Shown here piece after piece: positions 36,680-46,587 of a stretch of DNA of 64,000 bases. Origin of the DNA: CBFHMJ01 sp965656875 (GTDB lineage: Bacteria; Pseudomonadota; Gammaproteobacteria; Enterobacterales; Alteromonadaceae); NCBI GenBank assembly GCA_965656875.1, contig CBFHMJ010000027.1:124001-188000 (forward strand). The letters run 5' to 3'. Positions within the stretch are counted from its first letter, which is position 1; each line of letters opens with the position of its first letter. A model generated the notes under the pieces. The model made no database searches, was not told the DNA's origin, and saw only the letters and a list, made by a program, of their open reading frames with translations. The position numbers were made by a program, and so were the translations under genes.

Positions 36680-37234
36680 TTACAGCACTCGCATCGCCAG
36701 CCCGGCGAATGAACTATAACCCAAAGATTTACCGGTAATGCGTTGAGCTTCGTCCGTGGTGTAATAGGTAGGAAATGCTCGGATATTAAATTGTGCGCCC
36801 AGATTGTAATTACCTAGCAAGACGGGAAATGTCAGGTTTTTATTCGCAACAAATTCAGCAACTTCCTGTTTCGTCGAAAAATCCAGCGCAATGGCGATGA
36901 CGTTCAGATCATCATCGTCCTGATGTTGATTGTAGAGTGTTTGCAGATTACCAATGCTCACGTGACACACCTGGCACCAGGGTGCGAAGAAGTAAACAAC
37001 GGTTTTTTTATCTTTTAATTGCTCACTGCTGAAAGGCATACCTTCGAGTGACTGTAAATGGAAAGCGGGTAACGTGACGGAGCCATCAGCGTCCAGTAGT
37101 GATGATTCTCGCCAGTAGCTGACCGCCTGAAAAATGGTGATGGCAATGACGAGTTGAAGCAATAAACCACCGATCCATTGCCACCAACTGGTTGGCAAAT
37201 AAGGTGTAATTTTTTGCTTAAGTGATGCAAACAT
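36680..37234 (-). CDS. membrane-anchored TlpA/ResA-like thiol-disulfide protein
   Basis: A protein of 184 residues. An N-terminal membrane anchor (about 18-38) is followed by a thioredoxin-like periplasmic domain with active site WCQVC (C87, C90) and a cis-Pro region AFPTYYTT. Typical of TlpA/ResA/DsbE reductases of periplasmic proteins, for example for cytochrome c maturation; the partner is not known. The ATG at 37234 is chosen because it places the anchor at the usual distance. Confidence 0.82.
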   Translation of the reverse strand: MFASLKQKITPYLPTSWWQWIGGLLLQLVIAITIFQAVSYWRESSLLDADGSVTLPAFHLQSLEGMPFSSEQLKDKKTVVYFFAPWCQVCHVSIGNLQTLYNQHQDDDDLNVIAIALDFSTKQEVAEFVANKNLTFPVLLGNYNLGAQFNIRAFPTYYTTDEAQRITGKSLGYSSFAGLAMRVL

Positions 37235-37293
37235 GAAATTGTCCCCTGATTTTTTTAAAGGCTGGCGCAACCTGATGATACCCATCAGAAAAC

Positions 37294-37330
37294 AAAAACG
37301 CCCAGCCTGAAAATCAGACCGGGCGTTTTT
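37294..37330 (-). terminator. terminator of the GAPDH gene
   Basis: The stem AAAAACGCCC / GGGCGTTTTT with inner CTGA/TCAG pairing lies 41 bp after the GAPDH stop on the minus strand. Confidence 0.9.
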
Positions 37331-37370
37331 AAATAAATTTCAACTGTCAGACAATATCTGTCAGTTGCTA

Positions 37371-38807
37371 TTAGCGAGGAACGGTTGGGAATTCAATACC
37401 CGCCATTTCGTTCATCACACGTAGCACCTGGCAGCTATAACCGAATTCGTTATCGTACCAAACGTAAAGAACAGCACGATCGCCGTCGATGATAGTCGCC
37501 TGAGAATCGACGATTGATGCGTAACGAGAACCAACAAGATCAGAGCTTACAATCTCAGTTGAAGCAGTGAAATCAACCTGGTCCTGAAGATCAGAGTAAA
37601 GTGAAACGTGGCTTAAAAACTCGTTTACTTCTTCACGGTTTGTTTCACGATTCAGGTTCAGATTCATGATAGCCATTGATACGTTTGGCGTAGGAACACG
37701 AATCGCATTACCGGTCAGTTTACCCGCCAGTTCAGGCAGTGCTTTAGCAACTGCTTTCGCTGCACCTGTTGAAGTAAGAACCATGTTTAATGGTGCTGCA
37801 CGACCACGACGTTCTGCTTTGTGGTAGTTATCAATCAGGTTCTGGTCATTGGTGTAAGCGTGAACCGTTTCAACGTGGCCGTTAGCAATGCCGTACTCGT
37901 CGTTCAGTGCTTTAAGAACAGGCGTGATTGCATTCGTTGTACAGCTTGCTGCTGAAACAATGCGGTCATCTGAATTGATCATGTTCTGGTTAACACCATA
38001 AACGATGTTTTTGATGTCGCCTTTTGCCGGAGCAGTCAGAAGGACTTTACCTGCGCCTTTTGATTTAAGGTGAAGACCAAGACCTGCTTCGTCTTTCCAG
38101 ATACCCGTGTTATCAACGATTAGTGCGTTGTTGATACCGTACTGCGTGTAATCAATTTCGTCTGGCGAGTTTGCTTCGATCACCTGGATGTAAGTGCCGT
38201 TTGCCTTGATTGCTTTACGCTCGTGGTCAACGGTGATGCTGCCGTTGAATGGACCGTGAACCGAGTCACGACGTAATAGAGAAGCACGCTTTTCAAGATC
38301 GCCACCACGAAGTACTACTGCGCGAAGACGAAGTTTTGCGTTAGGGCCAGCTTTTTCAATCAATAAGCGAGCAACTAAACGACCGATACGACCGAAACCG
38401 TAAAGAACAACGTCTTGTGGTTCAGTGTGGCCGTTATTTTCAATGATTTCTGCCAGTTCTTTAGCAACGAAGTCGCTCACAGACATGCCTTCGCCGGCAT
38501 TTTTGTAAAGATAGCTGTATGCCAGTTTACCGATATCTACGCGAGATTGAGAGATGTTAAGACGAGCAACTTCTTCCAGGAATGGAAAGCTTTCACGTAA
38601 ACGTAGTTTTTGTTCTTCAAACTTGGCAACAGTTTTGTGGGCTTTAATAATGTCAATGGTAGATGCATTAACAAGAGGACGACCATAAACGCTGATCTCT
38701 ACGCCTTTATCACGATATAACTTACCGATGATGGGTTGCATGCTTTCTGCATAGTCCTGGCGCTCTTGCCAACTTTTTTGATACTTGTCTTCGTAAGATG
38801 TAGTCAT
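37371..38807 (-). CDS. glyceraldehyde-3-phosphate dehydrogenase with N-terminal extension
   Basis: A protein of 478 residues. The classical GAPDH core begins only at about residue 133 (VVLYGFGRIGRLVARLL), with catalytic Cys289 in SAASCTTNAITP, HAYTNDQNL, RRGRAAPLNMV and a C-terminal WYDNEFGYS. The first 130 residues are a helical extension (WQERQDYAESMQPIIGKLYRD...) not present in the 330-residue enzyme. This long form is known in Shewanella, Vibrio and Pseudomonas relatives as a second GAPDH. Whether it runs in glycolysis or gluconeogenesis cannot be told. No other GAPDH is in the window. Confidence 0.92.
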   Translation of the reverse strand: MTTSYEDKYQKSWQERQDYAESMQPIIGKLYRDKGVEISVYGRPLVNASTIDIIKAHKTVAKFEEQKLRLRESFPFLEEVARLNISQSRVDIGKLAYSYLYKNAGEGMSVSDFVAKELAEIIENNGHTEPQDVVLYGFGRIGRLVARLLIEKAGPNAKLRLRAVVLRGGDLEKRASLLRRDSVHGPFNGSITVDHERKAIKANGTYIQVIEANSPDEIDYTQYGINNALIVDNTGIWKDEAGLGLHLKSKGAGKVLLTAPAKGDIKNIVYGVNQNMINSDDRIVSAASCTTNAITPVLKALNDEYGIANGHVETVHAYTNDQNLIDNYHKAERRGRAAPLNMVLTSTGAAKAVAKALPELAGKLTGNAIRVPTPNVSMAIMNLNLNRETNREEVNEFLSHVSLYSDLQDQVDFTASTEIVSSDLVGSRYASIVDSQATIIDGDRAVLYVWYDNEFGYSCQVLRVMNEMAGIEFPTVPR

Positions 38808-39296
38808 TACTTTAGCCTTTAACAAAATAACGTTACGTGTTTGGGGTCTTTATCCCACGGTAACAAACTGTTTGTTCGTCAGGCGATGCTGCTTTTTTGA
38901 CGGATATCCTTTCGCAGATTTACCACCGCACCGCAGGATGCGGCGCGTATTGTAGTTCAAACCACTTATAGACGCCAGCACGGACCCATACTGCGACACA
39001 ATCTGACTTAATCGTTTAATTGGCAAAAATTGCTTACACCTGAACGTTCTGTCAGTTTAGATGCTTTTGCGGGTTGTCGGTTGTCAGCGGCAATACTTTC
39101 CACTGGTGAAACTATTATCGACATCTATACTTTAATGCATGCTTATATAAGCAACAGTCCCCGTCAACATTCTGCTTTTTATAGGCATTACTACCGGAAT
39201 TTGTTAACCTTTTTCACCAGCCGATGTTCAAGTGAATGAAACTCGCTGATTTACGATTCAAATCAAGATGTTTTGAACCCGATGGGAAGGGAAAAA
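38808..39296. other. intergenic region between GAPDH and a lipoprotein gene
   Basis: 489 bp with no convincing gene. The open stretch at 39030-39239 has poor protein character (many Ser/Arg/His, no ribosome site). I searched by eye for a HexR-like box (TGTAAT..ATTACA) upstream of GAPDH and found none. Confidence 0.5.
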
Positions 39297-40100
39297 ATGA
39301 AAAAAGTGTTAGGTGTTTTAGCACCCTTATTGCTTCTTGCGGCCTGCGACAGTGGTATTACCATTTACGATATTTGCCAACAAAATCCTGAACTTTGCGC
39401 CCGATTCCCGGGTGGTGGGCATTGTAACGAATCTCGCAGTAAGGTCTTAATGGATGGCTGGGCAGAATCTCGTCTACCGTCTGATGCGAATCGCTACAAT
39501 ATGCTAATCAGCCTTGAACATTACAATGCCTGTATTGAACTTGCTTCAAAAATCGAACATATCAAGCTGAAAGAAAAGAAAACGCAACGGATTGAAGGCT
39601 ACCTGGAAAGCATCAAAGAAATCAAACGATTATCGGAAGCCACTCGAACCTCCGACTACCCTCATCTGTTGTATTATCACTTCTCAAGAAATGGCGACCA
39701 ACGCGCTCTGGATAAATTTCTGGCATTGGAAGCAGAAGGAAAATTGAATTCAGCCGAGCTTCAGTATGGCCTGGCGACCTACTACACCAAGCGTGATCCA
39801 GAAAAAGCTCGCGACCTGCTACTAAAAGCGCTGGCCCTTCACAAACCCGATGTAGAGCGGTTAAATCCTGAAATATTTATTGCGCTGACCAATGATCACT
39901 ACAACCGAGACGAGCTGAAAAGCGCTTATATCTGGGCGAGAATCTCTGAAATGGCCGGATTAACTAACATCAAAATGAAACAATTAGAGCTGGAACTTGA
40001 AGCGCGTAACCTGAGCAAAGACAGACTCGATGACATCGCGGAAACAACCTGGGATCAGCTCAATAGCGGCACGTTTAAACAGCCGTCATTTAAGGGATAA
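39297..40100 (+). CDS. lipoprotein of unknown function, helical (TPR/SLR-like)
   Basis: A protein of 267 residues. Lipoprotein signal MKKVLGVLAPLLLLAACDSG, acylated Cys18 followed by Asp; Asp at +2 is the classical Lol avoidance signal, so inner-membrane retention is likely. The mature protein is helical with repeat-like units (LQYGLATYYTKRDPEKARDLL and AYIWARISEMAGL). The start at 39297 with GGGAAGGGA just upstream is preferred over the in-frame ATG at 39273. No family recognised with confidence. Confidence 0.75.
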   Translation: MKKVLGVLAPLLLLAACDSGITIYDICQQNPELCARFPGGGHCNESRSKVLMDGWAESRLPSDANRYNMLISLEHYNACIELASKIEHIKLKEKKTQRIEGYLESIKEIKRLSEATRTSDYPHLLYYHFSRNGDQRALDKFLALEAEGKLNSAELQYGLATYYTKRDPEKARDLLLKALALHKPDVERLNPEIFIALTNDHYNRDELKSAYIWARISEMAGLTNIKMKQLELELEARNLSKDRLDDIAETTWDQLNSGTFKQPSFKG

Positions 40101-40264
40101 CAAGCCTTAACTGGTTAGCATAATTTTTAGCTTCTACCTTTCATCGTTTTATGACATTCTGTAATGCTGCTTTGTCAGCCAGTGTATGGTCTTTAAGAAG
40201 TAGAACGGAGAAGCATCAGGGATATTAACCGCTCGAACGAGCACGTTTAAGGGAGCGCACACTG

Positions 40265-41098
40265 ATGTTAACAGTCAGTCGCACTAACAGCAGCTTATTA
40301 CCCCATCATCAAACCTTTTTAGATCGTGTGATCACCCACTTGTCCAATGATGGACGTTTCGCCGGACTGGCAATGTCCGGTTCTGGTTCAGTCAATAAAC
40401 TGGACGAATTCAGTGATATCGATTTAGTCGTCGCCATAAAACCCCCGTTTGTCACTGAAGTAACAGCAGAACGCCATCAACTGGCGCAACAGTTTGGTCA
40501 GTTACTTTCCAGCTTTACCGGTGAACATGTTGGCGAACCCAGATTACTGATTTGCCTGTATCAGGAAACCGAACTGTTGCATGTCGATTTTAAGTTTGTT
40601 GCATTACCTGATGTCGGTCAGCGCGTCGATAATCCCGTTATTTTATGGCAGGAAAACGACGCATTAACCCCTTTTTATCAAGGCCCGGATGGTCATTATC
40701 CGATTCAACCCCTGCAATGGTTCGAAGATCGTTTTTGGGTTTGGGTGCATTACGGCGCAAGCAAAACTGCACGAGGAGAAGTATTTGAAGGCATTGAGTT
40801 TGTTTCTTCGATTCGACTGGATGTTATAGGGCCTTTAGCGGCGAAATTGAATGGTCAGGAGCCAGTCGGTGTAAGACGTTTAGAACAAAACTTACCTGAC
40901 ATCGCTAAGCAACTGGAAACAACCGTAACAAGCTACAGCGCTGTTGCCGTATTCAATGCGATTGAATCTTTAGCGAGTATCTATATTGCGTTGCGCGATC
41001 AGTTGTCACTACAAGAACCAATTATCTTAAGAGACGAGGCCAGAATTCAGTCGTTGCAGTATCTGGAGTCAATGAAAGAAAGGGCTTCTGAGGAATAA
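40265..41098 (+). CDS. nucleotidyltransferase-fold protein
   Basis: A protein of 277 residues. Pol-beta-type nucleotidyltransferase motif at 37-56: GSGSVNKLDEFSDID, with the two metal aspartates D51 and D53; a third acid could be in LLHVDFKF. Resembles the DUF4111/aminoglycoside-adenylyltransferase-like and ANT-type proteins, but no substrate is indicated. Soluble. Start ATG at 40265, with GGGAG upstream. Confidence 0.78.
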   Translation: MLTVSRTNSSLLPHHQTFLDRVITHLSNDGRFAGLAMSGSGSVNKLDEFSDIDLVVAIKPPFVTEVTAERHQLAQQFGQLLSSFTGEHVGEPRLLICLYQETELLHVDFKFVALPDVGQRVDNPVILWQENDALTPFYQGPDGHYPIQPLQWFEDRFWVWVHYGASKTARGEVFEGIEFVSSIRLDVIGPLAAKLNGQEPVGVRRLEQNLPDIAKQLETTVTSYSAVAVFNAIESLASIYIALRDQLSLQEPIILRDEARIQSLQYLESMKERASEE

Positions 41099-41125
41099 CA
41101 CGCAAATTTATACTTTAGATAGAAC

Positions 41126-41150
41126 AAAGGCAGCCCAGGCTGCCTTTACT
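41126..41150. terminator. terminator after the nucleotidyltransferase
   Basis: The stem AAAGGCAG / CTGCCTTT with a 6-base loop and T/A tracts on both sides. It lies 28 bp after the nucleotidyltransferase stop and 47 bp after the msrB stop on the other strand, so it can serve both. Confidence 0.75.
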
Positions 41151-41196
41151 TTGTATGCTGATAACGCATCATTCGACGTTGCGGCCGGGCAATACC

Positions 41197-41577
41197 TTAA
41201 TCAGCCTTAAAATCCAGTGCTACCGAATTTAAACAATAACGCTTGCCGGTGGGCATCGGACCATCATCAAATACATGACCCAGATGTGCTTCACAGTTTG
41301 AACAGGTGATTTCTGTACGGATCATGCCAGCGCTGGTGTCTTTATGATAAGCAATCGCGCCCTCTTCGGCAGACTGGAAAAAACTGGGCCAGCCGCAACC
41401 AGCATCGAATTTGTGATCGGAACGGAACAGTTTGCTATCGCAGCACACACAATGGTAATCACCATCGGCGGTTTCATAGAGGTGTTCGCCACTGAAAGGC
41501 ATTTCAGTCCCTTTTTGACGACACACACGCAATTGTTCAGGGGTTAATTCATCGTCTGATTTGATTTTGTTAGTCAT
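41197..41577 (-). CDS. msrB: peptide-methionine (R)-S-oxide reductase
   Basis: A protein of 126 residues. Zinc cysteines in CVCC and CSNCEAHLGH, substrate loop GCGWPSF, and catalytic Cys in RYCLNSVALDF. Reduces the R form of oxidised methionine. The ATG overlaps the stop of gnd (ATGA), so the two are cotranscribed from the gnd side. Confidence 0.96.
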   Translation of the reverse strand: MTNKIKSDDELTPEQLRVCRQKGTEMPFSGEHLYETADGDYHCVCCDSKLFRSDHKFDAGCGWPSFFQSAEEGAIAYHKDTSAGMIRTEITCSNCEAHLGHVFDDGPMPTGKRYCLNSVALDFKAD

Positions 41578-43103
41578 TTTAACCTCACCACCTGTCTTTC
41601 ATTCACCGGGTTATGCCACTCGACATGATAGCTTTCCGTTTCAGGCTTATCGACGCGACGGAATAAGTGCGCCCCAAAGAAATCTCGTTGCGCCTGAATC
41701 AGGTTAGCCGGAAGTACCTCGCTTCTGCAACCATCATAGTAATTCAGACCCGCCGTTAATGTCGGCATTGGCACTCCTTGCATCAGTGCAGTCGCGGCTA
41801 ATTTGCGCCAGTTCCCCTGATGTTCTGCCAGTAGTGCAGCAAATGATGGAATCAACATCAAATTATCAATGTCTTTTTGCTCGGCATAAGCCAGTGTGAT
41901 CGTGTGAAGAATCGTTGCGCGAATTATGCAGCCCGCACGCCAGATACCAGCGATTTCGGCAAAATTCAGTTGCCAGTCCTGTTCTTTTGCCACGGTGGAC
42001 ATCAGTTCAAAACCCTGAGCGTAAATCACGACTTTAGTTGCGAGTAAGCCGCTGAATAGTTGATCAATAAATGCTTGTTTTTCTTCGTCGTTCAACGTTA
42101 ATGCTGCATCAGGACCGCTCAAGACAGCAGCGGCTTGTTGTCGGAACTCTTTCATCATCGACAATGAACGGGCAAAAACCGACTGAGCAATGGTGGATGA
42201 CGGACTGCCCGCTTTCAATGCTTCTATCGCTGTCCAGGTGCCTGTGCCTTTCTGACCCGCTTTGTCCATGATCATATCGACCATTGGTTTACCGGTATCC
42301 GGATCGTTAAACTGTAAAATGTCGGCAGAGATTTCCAGCAAATAGCTGTTAAGTTCGGTTTCACACCATTTTTCAAAGAGTTGACCGACCTCGGCAGGTG
42401 TCATGCCCAACGTGCGACGCAACAAATCACAGGCTTCAGCCAGCAACTGCATATCAGCATACTCAATACCGTTATGAACCATTTTCACAAAGTGACCACT
42501 GCCTGCCACACCGATTAATGCAGCACAGCCTTTACCTTGTGGGACGGGTTCACGGTAATCATGACGCTCCAGTGGCAAACCAGTTTCGTTATCTACTTTC
42601 GCAGCAATCGCTTCAAAAAATGGCTGAACTCGTTGCCAGTCTTTTTTCTGGCCGCTGGCCATTAATGATGGTCCAAAGCGTGCGCCCTGCTCTCCACCCG
42701 ATACGGCGGCAGAGAAGAATGAAATTTTGCCGTCAAAGCGTTCGTGACGCGCAATGGTGTCTTGCCAGTGACTGTTACCCGTATCAATAACAATGTCTTT
42801 AGCGGTCAAACCAGATTCAATCAGACTGGTGCAGACGGTATCGACAATCGCCCCGGCGGGCACGGAAAGAAGGATAGTTTTGTGGTCCTGAAAAGTATCA
42901 TTGAGTTCGCGAATGGACTGACAAGGAATAAATCGAGGGTAATCGGTGAATCGTTCTTTTGCTTCCTGAGCTATCGCCGTGGCTATTTTCTCTTTATCCA
43001 GATCATACACTGCAACGGTAAAACCATTGTCAGCCAGGTTTAGTGCCAGGTTCTTTCCCATCACACCCAAACCTATAACCGCGATATCTGCCCACTGTGT
43101 CAT
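41574..43103 (-). CDS. gnd: 6-phosphogluconate dehydrogenase, decarboxylating
   Basis: A protein of 509 residues. NADP-binding GLGVMGKNLALNLADNG at the start, SGGEQGARFGPSLM, KMVHNGIEYADMQ (catalytic Lys and His region), DKAGQKGTGTW, and a C-terminal DFFGAHLFRRVDKP. This is the long (about 470-510) homodimeric form of the oxidative pentose phosphate pathway. The ATG at 43103 has GGAG upstream; GTG at 43118 in frame is rejected. No zwf or pgl gene is in the window. The stop overlaps msrB. Confidence 0.96.
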   Translation of the reverse strand: MTQWADIAVIGLGVMGKNLALNLADNGFTVAVYDLDKEKIATAIAQEAKERFTDYPRFIPCQSIRELNDTFQDHKTILLSVPAGAIVDTVCTSLIESGLTAKDIVIDTGNSHWQDTIARHERFDGKISFFSAAVSGGEQGARFGPSLMASGQKKDWQRVQPFFEAIAAKVDNETGLPLERHDYREPVPQGKGCAALIGVAGSGHFVKMVHNGIEYADMQLLAEACDLLRRTLGMTPAEVGQLFEKWCETELNSYLLEISADILQFNDPDTGKPMVDMIMDKAGQKGTGTWTAIEALKAGSPSSTIAQSVFARSLSMMKEFRQQAAAVLSGPDAALTLNDEEKQAFIDQLFSGLLATKVVIYAQGFELMSTVAKEQDWQLNFAEIAGIWRAGCIIRATILHTITLAYAEQKDIDNLMLIPSFAALLAEHQGNWRKLAATALMQGVPMPTLTAGLNYYDGCRSEVLPANLIQAQRDFFGAHLFRRVDKPETESYHVEWHNPVNERQVVRLK

Positions 43104-43870
43104 ATTGATGTTCTCCACCCATAGTTACACGACGATCAACGACGCTTTTGCTAGTTACATTTTTAATTGCATGCCCGGATTAAGGGCGGCGCGATTATAC
43201 CGTGATTTTGTTCCTGACATAAACGAATCTGGTTATATCTTCATGAATTAATTACTGCTTTCAGGTTAAACCGATAAATTCAAGCCTGTTCTGACCAATG
43301 CTTACGTATGCATAAATAAACAGGTTGAGTTTCTGCTGATTTTTGCCTTAAATTGGTGCCGTTTGTCAGGTAACAACACAGTTTAGCGAGTACCGAAGTC
43401 AGCTTCTACATGCGTCAACGTTTACGAAACAGTAATAAATATGACAACAATATGACTATGAATAATGTGTAAGTCACGTTATCATCGCTCACTTACTTTT
43501 TCGGGCTTCAACGTGAATATCGTCACGTTGGATTTCGCAAACGGGTTTGCATTAAATTTCCCGTCGCTGACATATCAGGGTAACAATCGATAACTACCAT
43601 ACGGTCATCGTCTTTTTAGACATGCGTCACAAGACATTCAGACACGTATCATTTTGAATCATCGAATGTATCAGACTCACTTTAGTCGTTTTGAGCCATA
43701 CTTGCCTGTAACGCAGGCCAGATTTCACCGATTTGTCCGTGAATTACGATGGACACCGACTATTCAAGCCTACTCGTTACCTCGCTTCTTGTACTGTCAG
43801 CACAACGTAGCAAACTTAGAACAAACTGTGTGCCTGCCCTTTTTCAGGCAAAGAAAACCGGAGATCAGCC
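43104..43870. other. long intergenic region between gnd and pyruvate kinase
   Basis: 767 bp between two divergent genes. No frame with real protein character was found: 43654-43881 is open but Arg/Phe/His-rich and overlaps the pyk start. No T-tailed hairpin is evident. This is long for a promoter region and could hold a small RNA or an extended 5' leader of pyk. Confidence 0.45.
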
Positions 43871-45307
43871 ATGCCTCGTAGAACGAAAATCGTTGCAACC
43901 CTTGGTCCAGCCACCGACAGAGATAACAATCTGGAAGAGATTATCCTGGCTGGCGCCAATGTCGTCAGATTAAATTTCTCTCACGGTAGTGCCGAAGACC
44001 ATATCAATCGAGCGAAAAGAGTTCGCGAAATCAGCAAAAAAACCGGGAAATACGTCGCATTGTTAGGCGACCTGCAAGGTCCAAAAATTCGTGTTTCCAC
44101 ATTCAAAGACAACAAAATTCATTTAACGCCAGGCGAAAACTTCACCCTCGACGCGGCAATGGGCAAAGGTGAAGGTACGCAAGAAGCCGTTGGTATTGAT
44201 TATAAAGAGTTGCCAGGCGATGTTGATGCTGGCGATATTCTGTTACTGGATGATGGTCGTGTTCAACTAAAAGTGCTTGAAACCAAAGGCACACAGATTC
44301 TGACGGAAGTTACCGTTGGAGGCCCGCTCTCCAACAACAAAGGTATCAATCGTCAAGGTGGCGGATTGACCGCTCCGGCACTAACTGAAAAAGATAAACG
44401 AGACATTATTACTGCGGCAGCAATGGAAGTTGACTACCTGGCAGTATCCTTCCCTCGCAGCGGTGAAGATTTACGCTACGCTCGCCAACTGGCTAAAGAA
44501 GCAGGTTGCGATGCACGAATCATGGCAAAAATCGAACGTGCTGAAACCGTTAAAGATGATGAATCACTGGACGACATTATTCGCGCATCTGACGCTGTGA
44601 TGGTTGCTCGTGGTGATCTAGGGGTTGAAATTGGTGATGCGGCGCTGGTCGGTGTGCAGAAGAAAATCATTTCACGCGCACGTCAGCTCGATAAAATCGT
44701 GGTAACAGCCACTCAAATGATGGAATCCATGATTGAAAACCCAATGCCAACCCGGGCTGAAGTCATGGACGTTGCCAACGCGGTTCTGGATGGTACAGAT
44801 GCTGTTATGCTTTCAGCAGAAACAGCTGCGGGACAGTATCCGGTTGAAACGGTTACCAGCATGGCGAGCGTTTGTATCGGTGCAGAAGCACACCCAAGCA
44901 TTCAAATCTCACGTCACCGGATCGACGAAACATTTAATGAAATGTCAGAAACCATCGCTATGTCAGCAATGTACGCGGCTAATCACCTGAAAGGTGTTAA
45001 AGCCATTATTGCTCTGACAGAATCAGGTTACAGTGCCAAGTTAATGTCTCGTATTACTTCTGCACACCCAATTTTTTCGCTGTCTCGTCATGAGAAAGCG
45101 TTGAACAAAATGGCGTTGTATCGCGGCGTTTATCCAACGTATTTCGATTCAACCCAATACAACATGAGTACGCTGACTAAAGCAGTGTCGGAAACCATGA
45201 AAGAAAAAGGCATCCTGGAATCAGGAGACCTGGCTATTCTTACTCATGGTGACGTCATGGAAACCGTCGGCGCAACAAATACCTGTAAGATCATCAGAAT
45301 CGATTAG
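43871..45307 (+). CDS. pyk: pyruvate kinase
   Basis: A protein of 478 residues. TKIVATLGPATD and RLNFSHGS at the start (ADP/metal site), the active-site stretch IMAKIERAETV, GDLGVEIGDAALVGVQK, and TATQMMESMIENPMPTRAE with a K+-type motif. A C-terminal effector domain ends TCKIIRID. Converts phosphoenolpyruvate to pyruvate. The GGAG site lies 8 bases before ATG. Followed by its own terminator and then pfkA. Confidence 0.96.
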   Translation: MPRRTKIVATLGPATDRDNNLEEIILAGANVVRLNFSHGSAEDHINRAKRVREISKKTGKYVALLGDLQGPKIRVSTFKDNKIHLTPGENFTLDAAMGKGEGTQEAVGIDYKELPGDVDAGDILLLDDGRVQLKVLETKGTQILTEVTVGGPLSNNKGINRQGGGLTAPALTEKDKRDIITAAAMEVDYLAVSFPRSGEDLRYARQLAKEAGCDARIMAKIERAETVKDDESLDDIIRASDAVMVARGDLGVEIGDAALVGVQKKIISRARQLDKIVVTATQMMESMIENPMPTRAEVMDVANAVLDGTDAVMLSAETAAGQYPVETVTSMASVCIGAEAHPSIQISRHRIDETFNEMSETIAMSAMYAANHLKGVKAIIALTESGYSAKLMSRITSAHPIFSLSRHEKALNKMALYRGVYPTYFDSTQYNMSTLTKAVSETMKEKGILESGDLAILTHGDVMETVGATNTCKIIRID

Positions 45308-45317
45308 TTAAATTCAG

Positions 45318-45347
45318 GCCACCAGCCTGACGCTGGTGGCTCTTCTC
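45318..45347 (+). terminator. pyruvate kinase terminator
   Basis: The stem GCCACCAGC / GCTGGTGGC (9 bp, loop CTGAC) is followed by TCTTCTCC; 10 bp after the stop. Confidence 0.8.
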
Positions 45348-45465
45348 CACCAACGACTCGCCCCAAACGATTCTGAACATCTTGCGCTTTTATTAATGAA
45401 GAAAATCAGGTGGACCTGACGATTCTGTGATCAGGATTGATTTTCGTAACAGATAAAAACGGCAA

Positions 45466-46521
45466 ATGATAATGGAAAGAACCATCAAACGAGCCGCTAT
45501 CATCACCTCGGGTGGTGATGCTCCAGGCATGAACGCGTGTATTCGGGCACTGACTCTGACTTGCCTTCACTACAACATCGAAGTCCTGGGCTTTAAACAT
45601 GGCTATAACGGCCTGTTGAACAATGATAAAAAAGTTCTGACCGAGGGCGCAGTTCGTCACATTATTCACATGGGCGGCACAATTTTAAAAAGTGCGCGGT
45701 GTAAGACCTTTCATCTCGATGAGACGGCACAAAAAGCCGCCGCAGTATTAGATGAAAACAACGTCGATGTATTGTTTGTCATCGGTGGCGATGGCAGTTT
45801 TCGCGGTGCCAATCACCTGTCTAATCACTGGTCAGGTCAGGTTATTGGCTTACCCGGCACCATTGACAATGATATCGATGGCACGGATTACACCATTGGC
45901 TTCCCAACGGCTGTTGATACTGCCATTGATGCCATCGATAAGGTCCGCGATACCGCTGACGCCTTCGACCGTATCTTTCTGGTAGAAGTTATGGGCCGTC
46001 GCAGTGGTTATTTAGCGTTGAACGCAGGTATGGGTAGCGGTGCTGAACAAGTTATTACACCTGAACAGTACAAGACTCCGGAAAAAGCGCTTAAAGCGAT
46101 TAAACAAAATATCGAAGCTGCACGAGAAATCCGGGATTCAACCAGCAATATTATTGTGGTGGCAGAAAACTTTTTCCCACAAGGTATTCATGAATTGGCT
46201 GAAACCATTGAAAAAGATTGCGGCGTACATTGTCGTCCGTTCGTGCTGGGCTATATTCAACGTGGCGGGGCACCGGTCAGTCATGACCGTGTACTGGCAA
46301 CCAAACTCGGTGTAGCAGCAGTTGATTATGCAAAACAAGGTGCCAGTAAAGTGATGATTGGCGAAGTGGATAATCATATTAAGACTTACCCACTACATCT
46401 GACAGGCGATGGTACTAAAACCGTCGATAAGGAAATGTTGCGTATCCAGTCGCATATTCTGGATGACCGACGTAACACGGCTGAAGCACGAGCCAATCCA
46501 AAATCCTTCCTTGACGATTAA
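45466..46521 (+). CDS. pfkA: 6-phosphofructokinase, ATP-type
   Basis: A protein of 351 residues (or 349 from the second ATG at 45472). ITSGGDAPGMNACIRA near the N-terminus, IGGDGSFRGA (107-115; Gly at the position that discriminates ATP from pyrophosphate, where PPi enzymes have Asp), GTIDNDIDGTD with catalytic Asp134, and EVMGRRSGYLAL. Commits fructose 6-phosphate to glycolysis. About 30 residues longer than E. coli PfkA, mostly in the C-terminal part. It follows pyk by 158 bp but has a separate terminator between. Confidence 0.93.
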   Translation: MIMERTIKRAAIITSGGDAPGMNACIRALTLTCLHYNIEVLGFKHGYNGLLNNDKKVLTEGAVRHIIHMGGTILKSARCKTFHLDETAQKAAAVLDENNVDVLFVIGGDGSFRGANHLSNHWSGQVIGLPGTIDNDIDGTDYTIGFPTAVDTAIDAIDKVRDTADAFDRIFLVEVMGRRSGYLALNAGMGSGAEQVITPEQYKTPEKALKAIKQNIEAAREIRDSTSNIIVVAENFFPQGIHELAETIEKDCGVHCRPFVLGYIQRGGAPVSHDRVLATKLGVAAVDYAKQGASKVMIGEVDNHIKTYPLHLTGDGTKTVDKEMLRIQSHILDDRRNTAEARANPKSFLDD

Positions 46522-46533
46522 ACCGTTACAACG

Positions 46534-46565
46534 ATTACAGGCAGCAAATCGCTGCCTGTAATTTT
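46534..46565 (+). terminator. pfkA terminator
   Basis: The stem ATTACAGGCAGC / GCTGCCTGTAAT (perfect 12 bp, loop AAATC) is followed by TTT; 12 bp after the stop. Confidence 0.9.
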
Positions 46566-46587
46566 GATCATCCTCTTAAAATTCAAT

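Noticed and set aside
37371..39030. HexR-type site (TGTAAT..ATTACA) for the sugar genes
   Set aside because: No convincing copy was seen upstream of GAPDH, pyk or pfkA.
39030..39239. Short frame before the lipoprotein gene
   Set aside because: Composition does not resemble the neighbouring proteins and no start signal is visible.
43654..43881. Plus-strand open frame upstream of pyk
   Set aside because: Arg/Phe/His-rich composition, no ribosome binding site, and overlap with the pyk start; taken as a chance frame.
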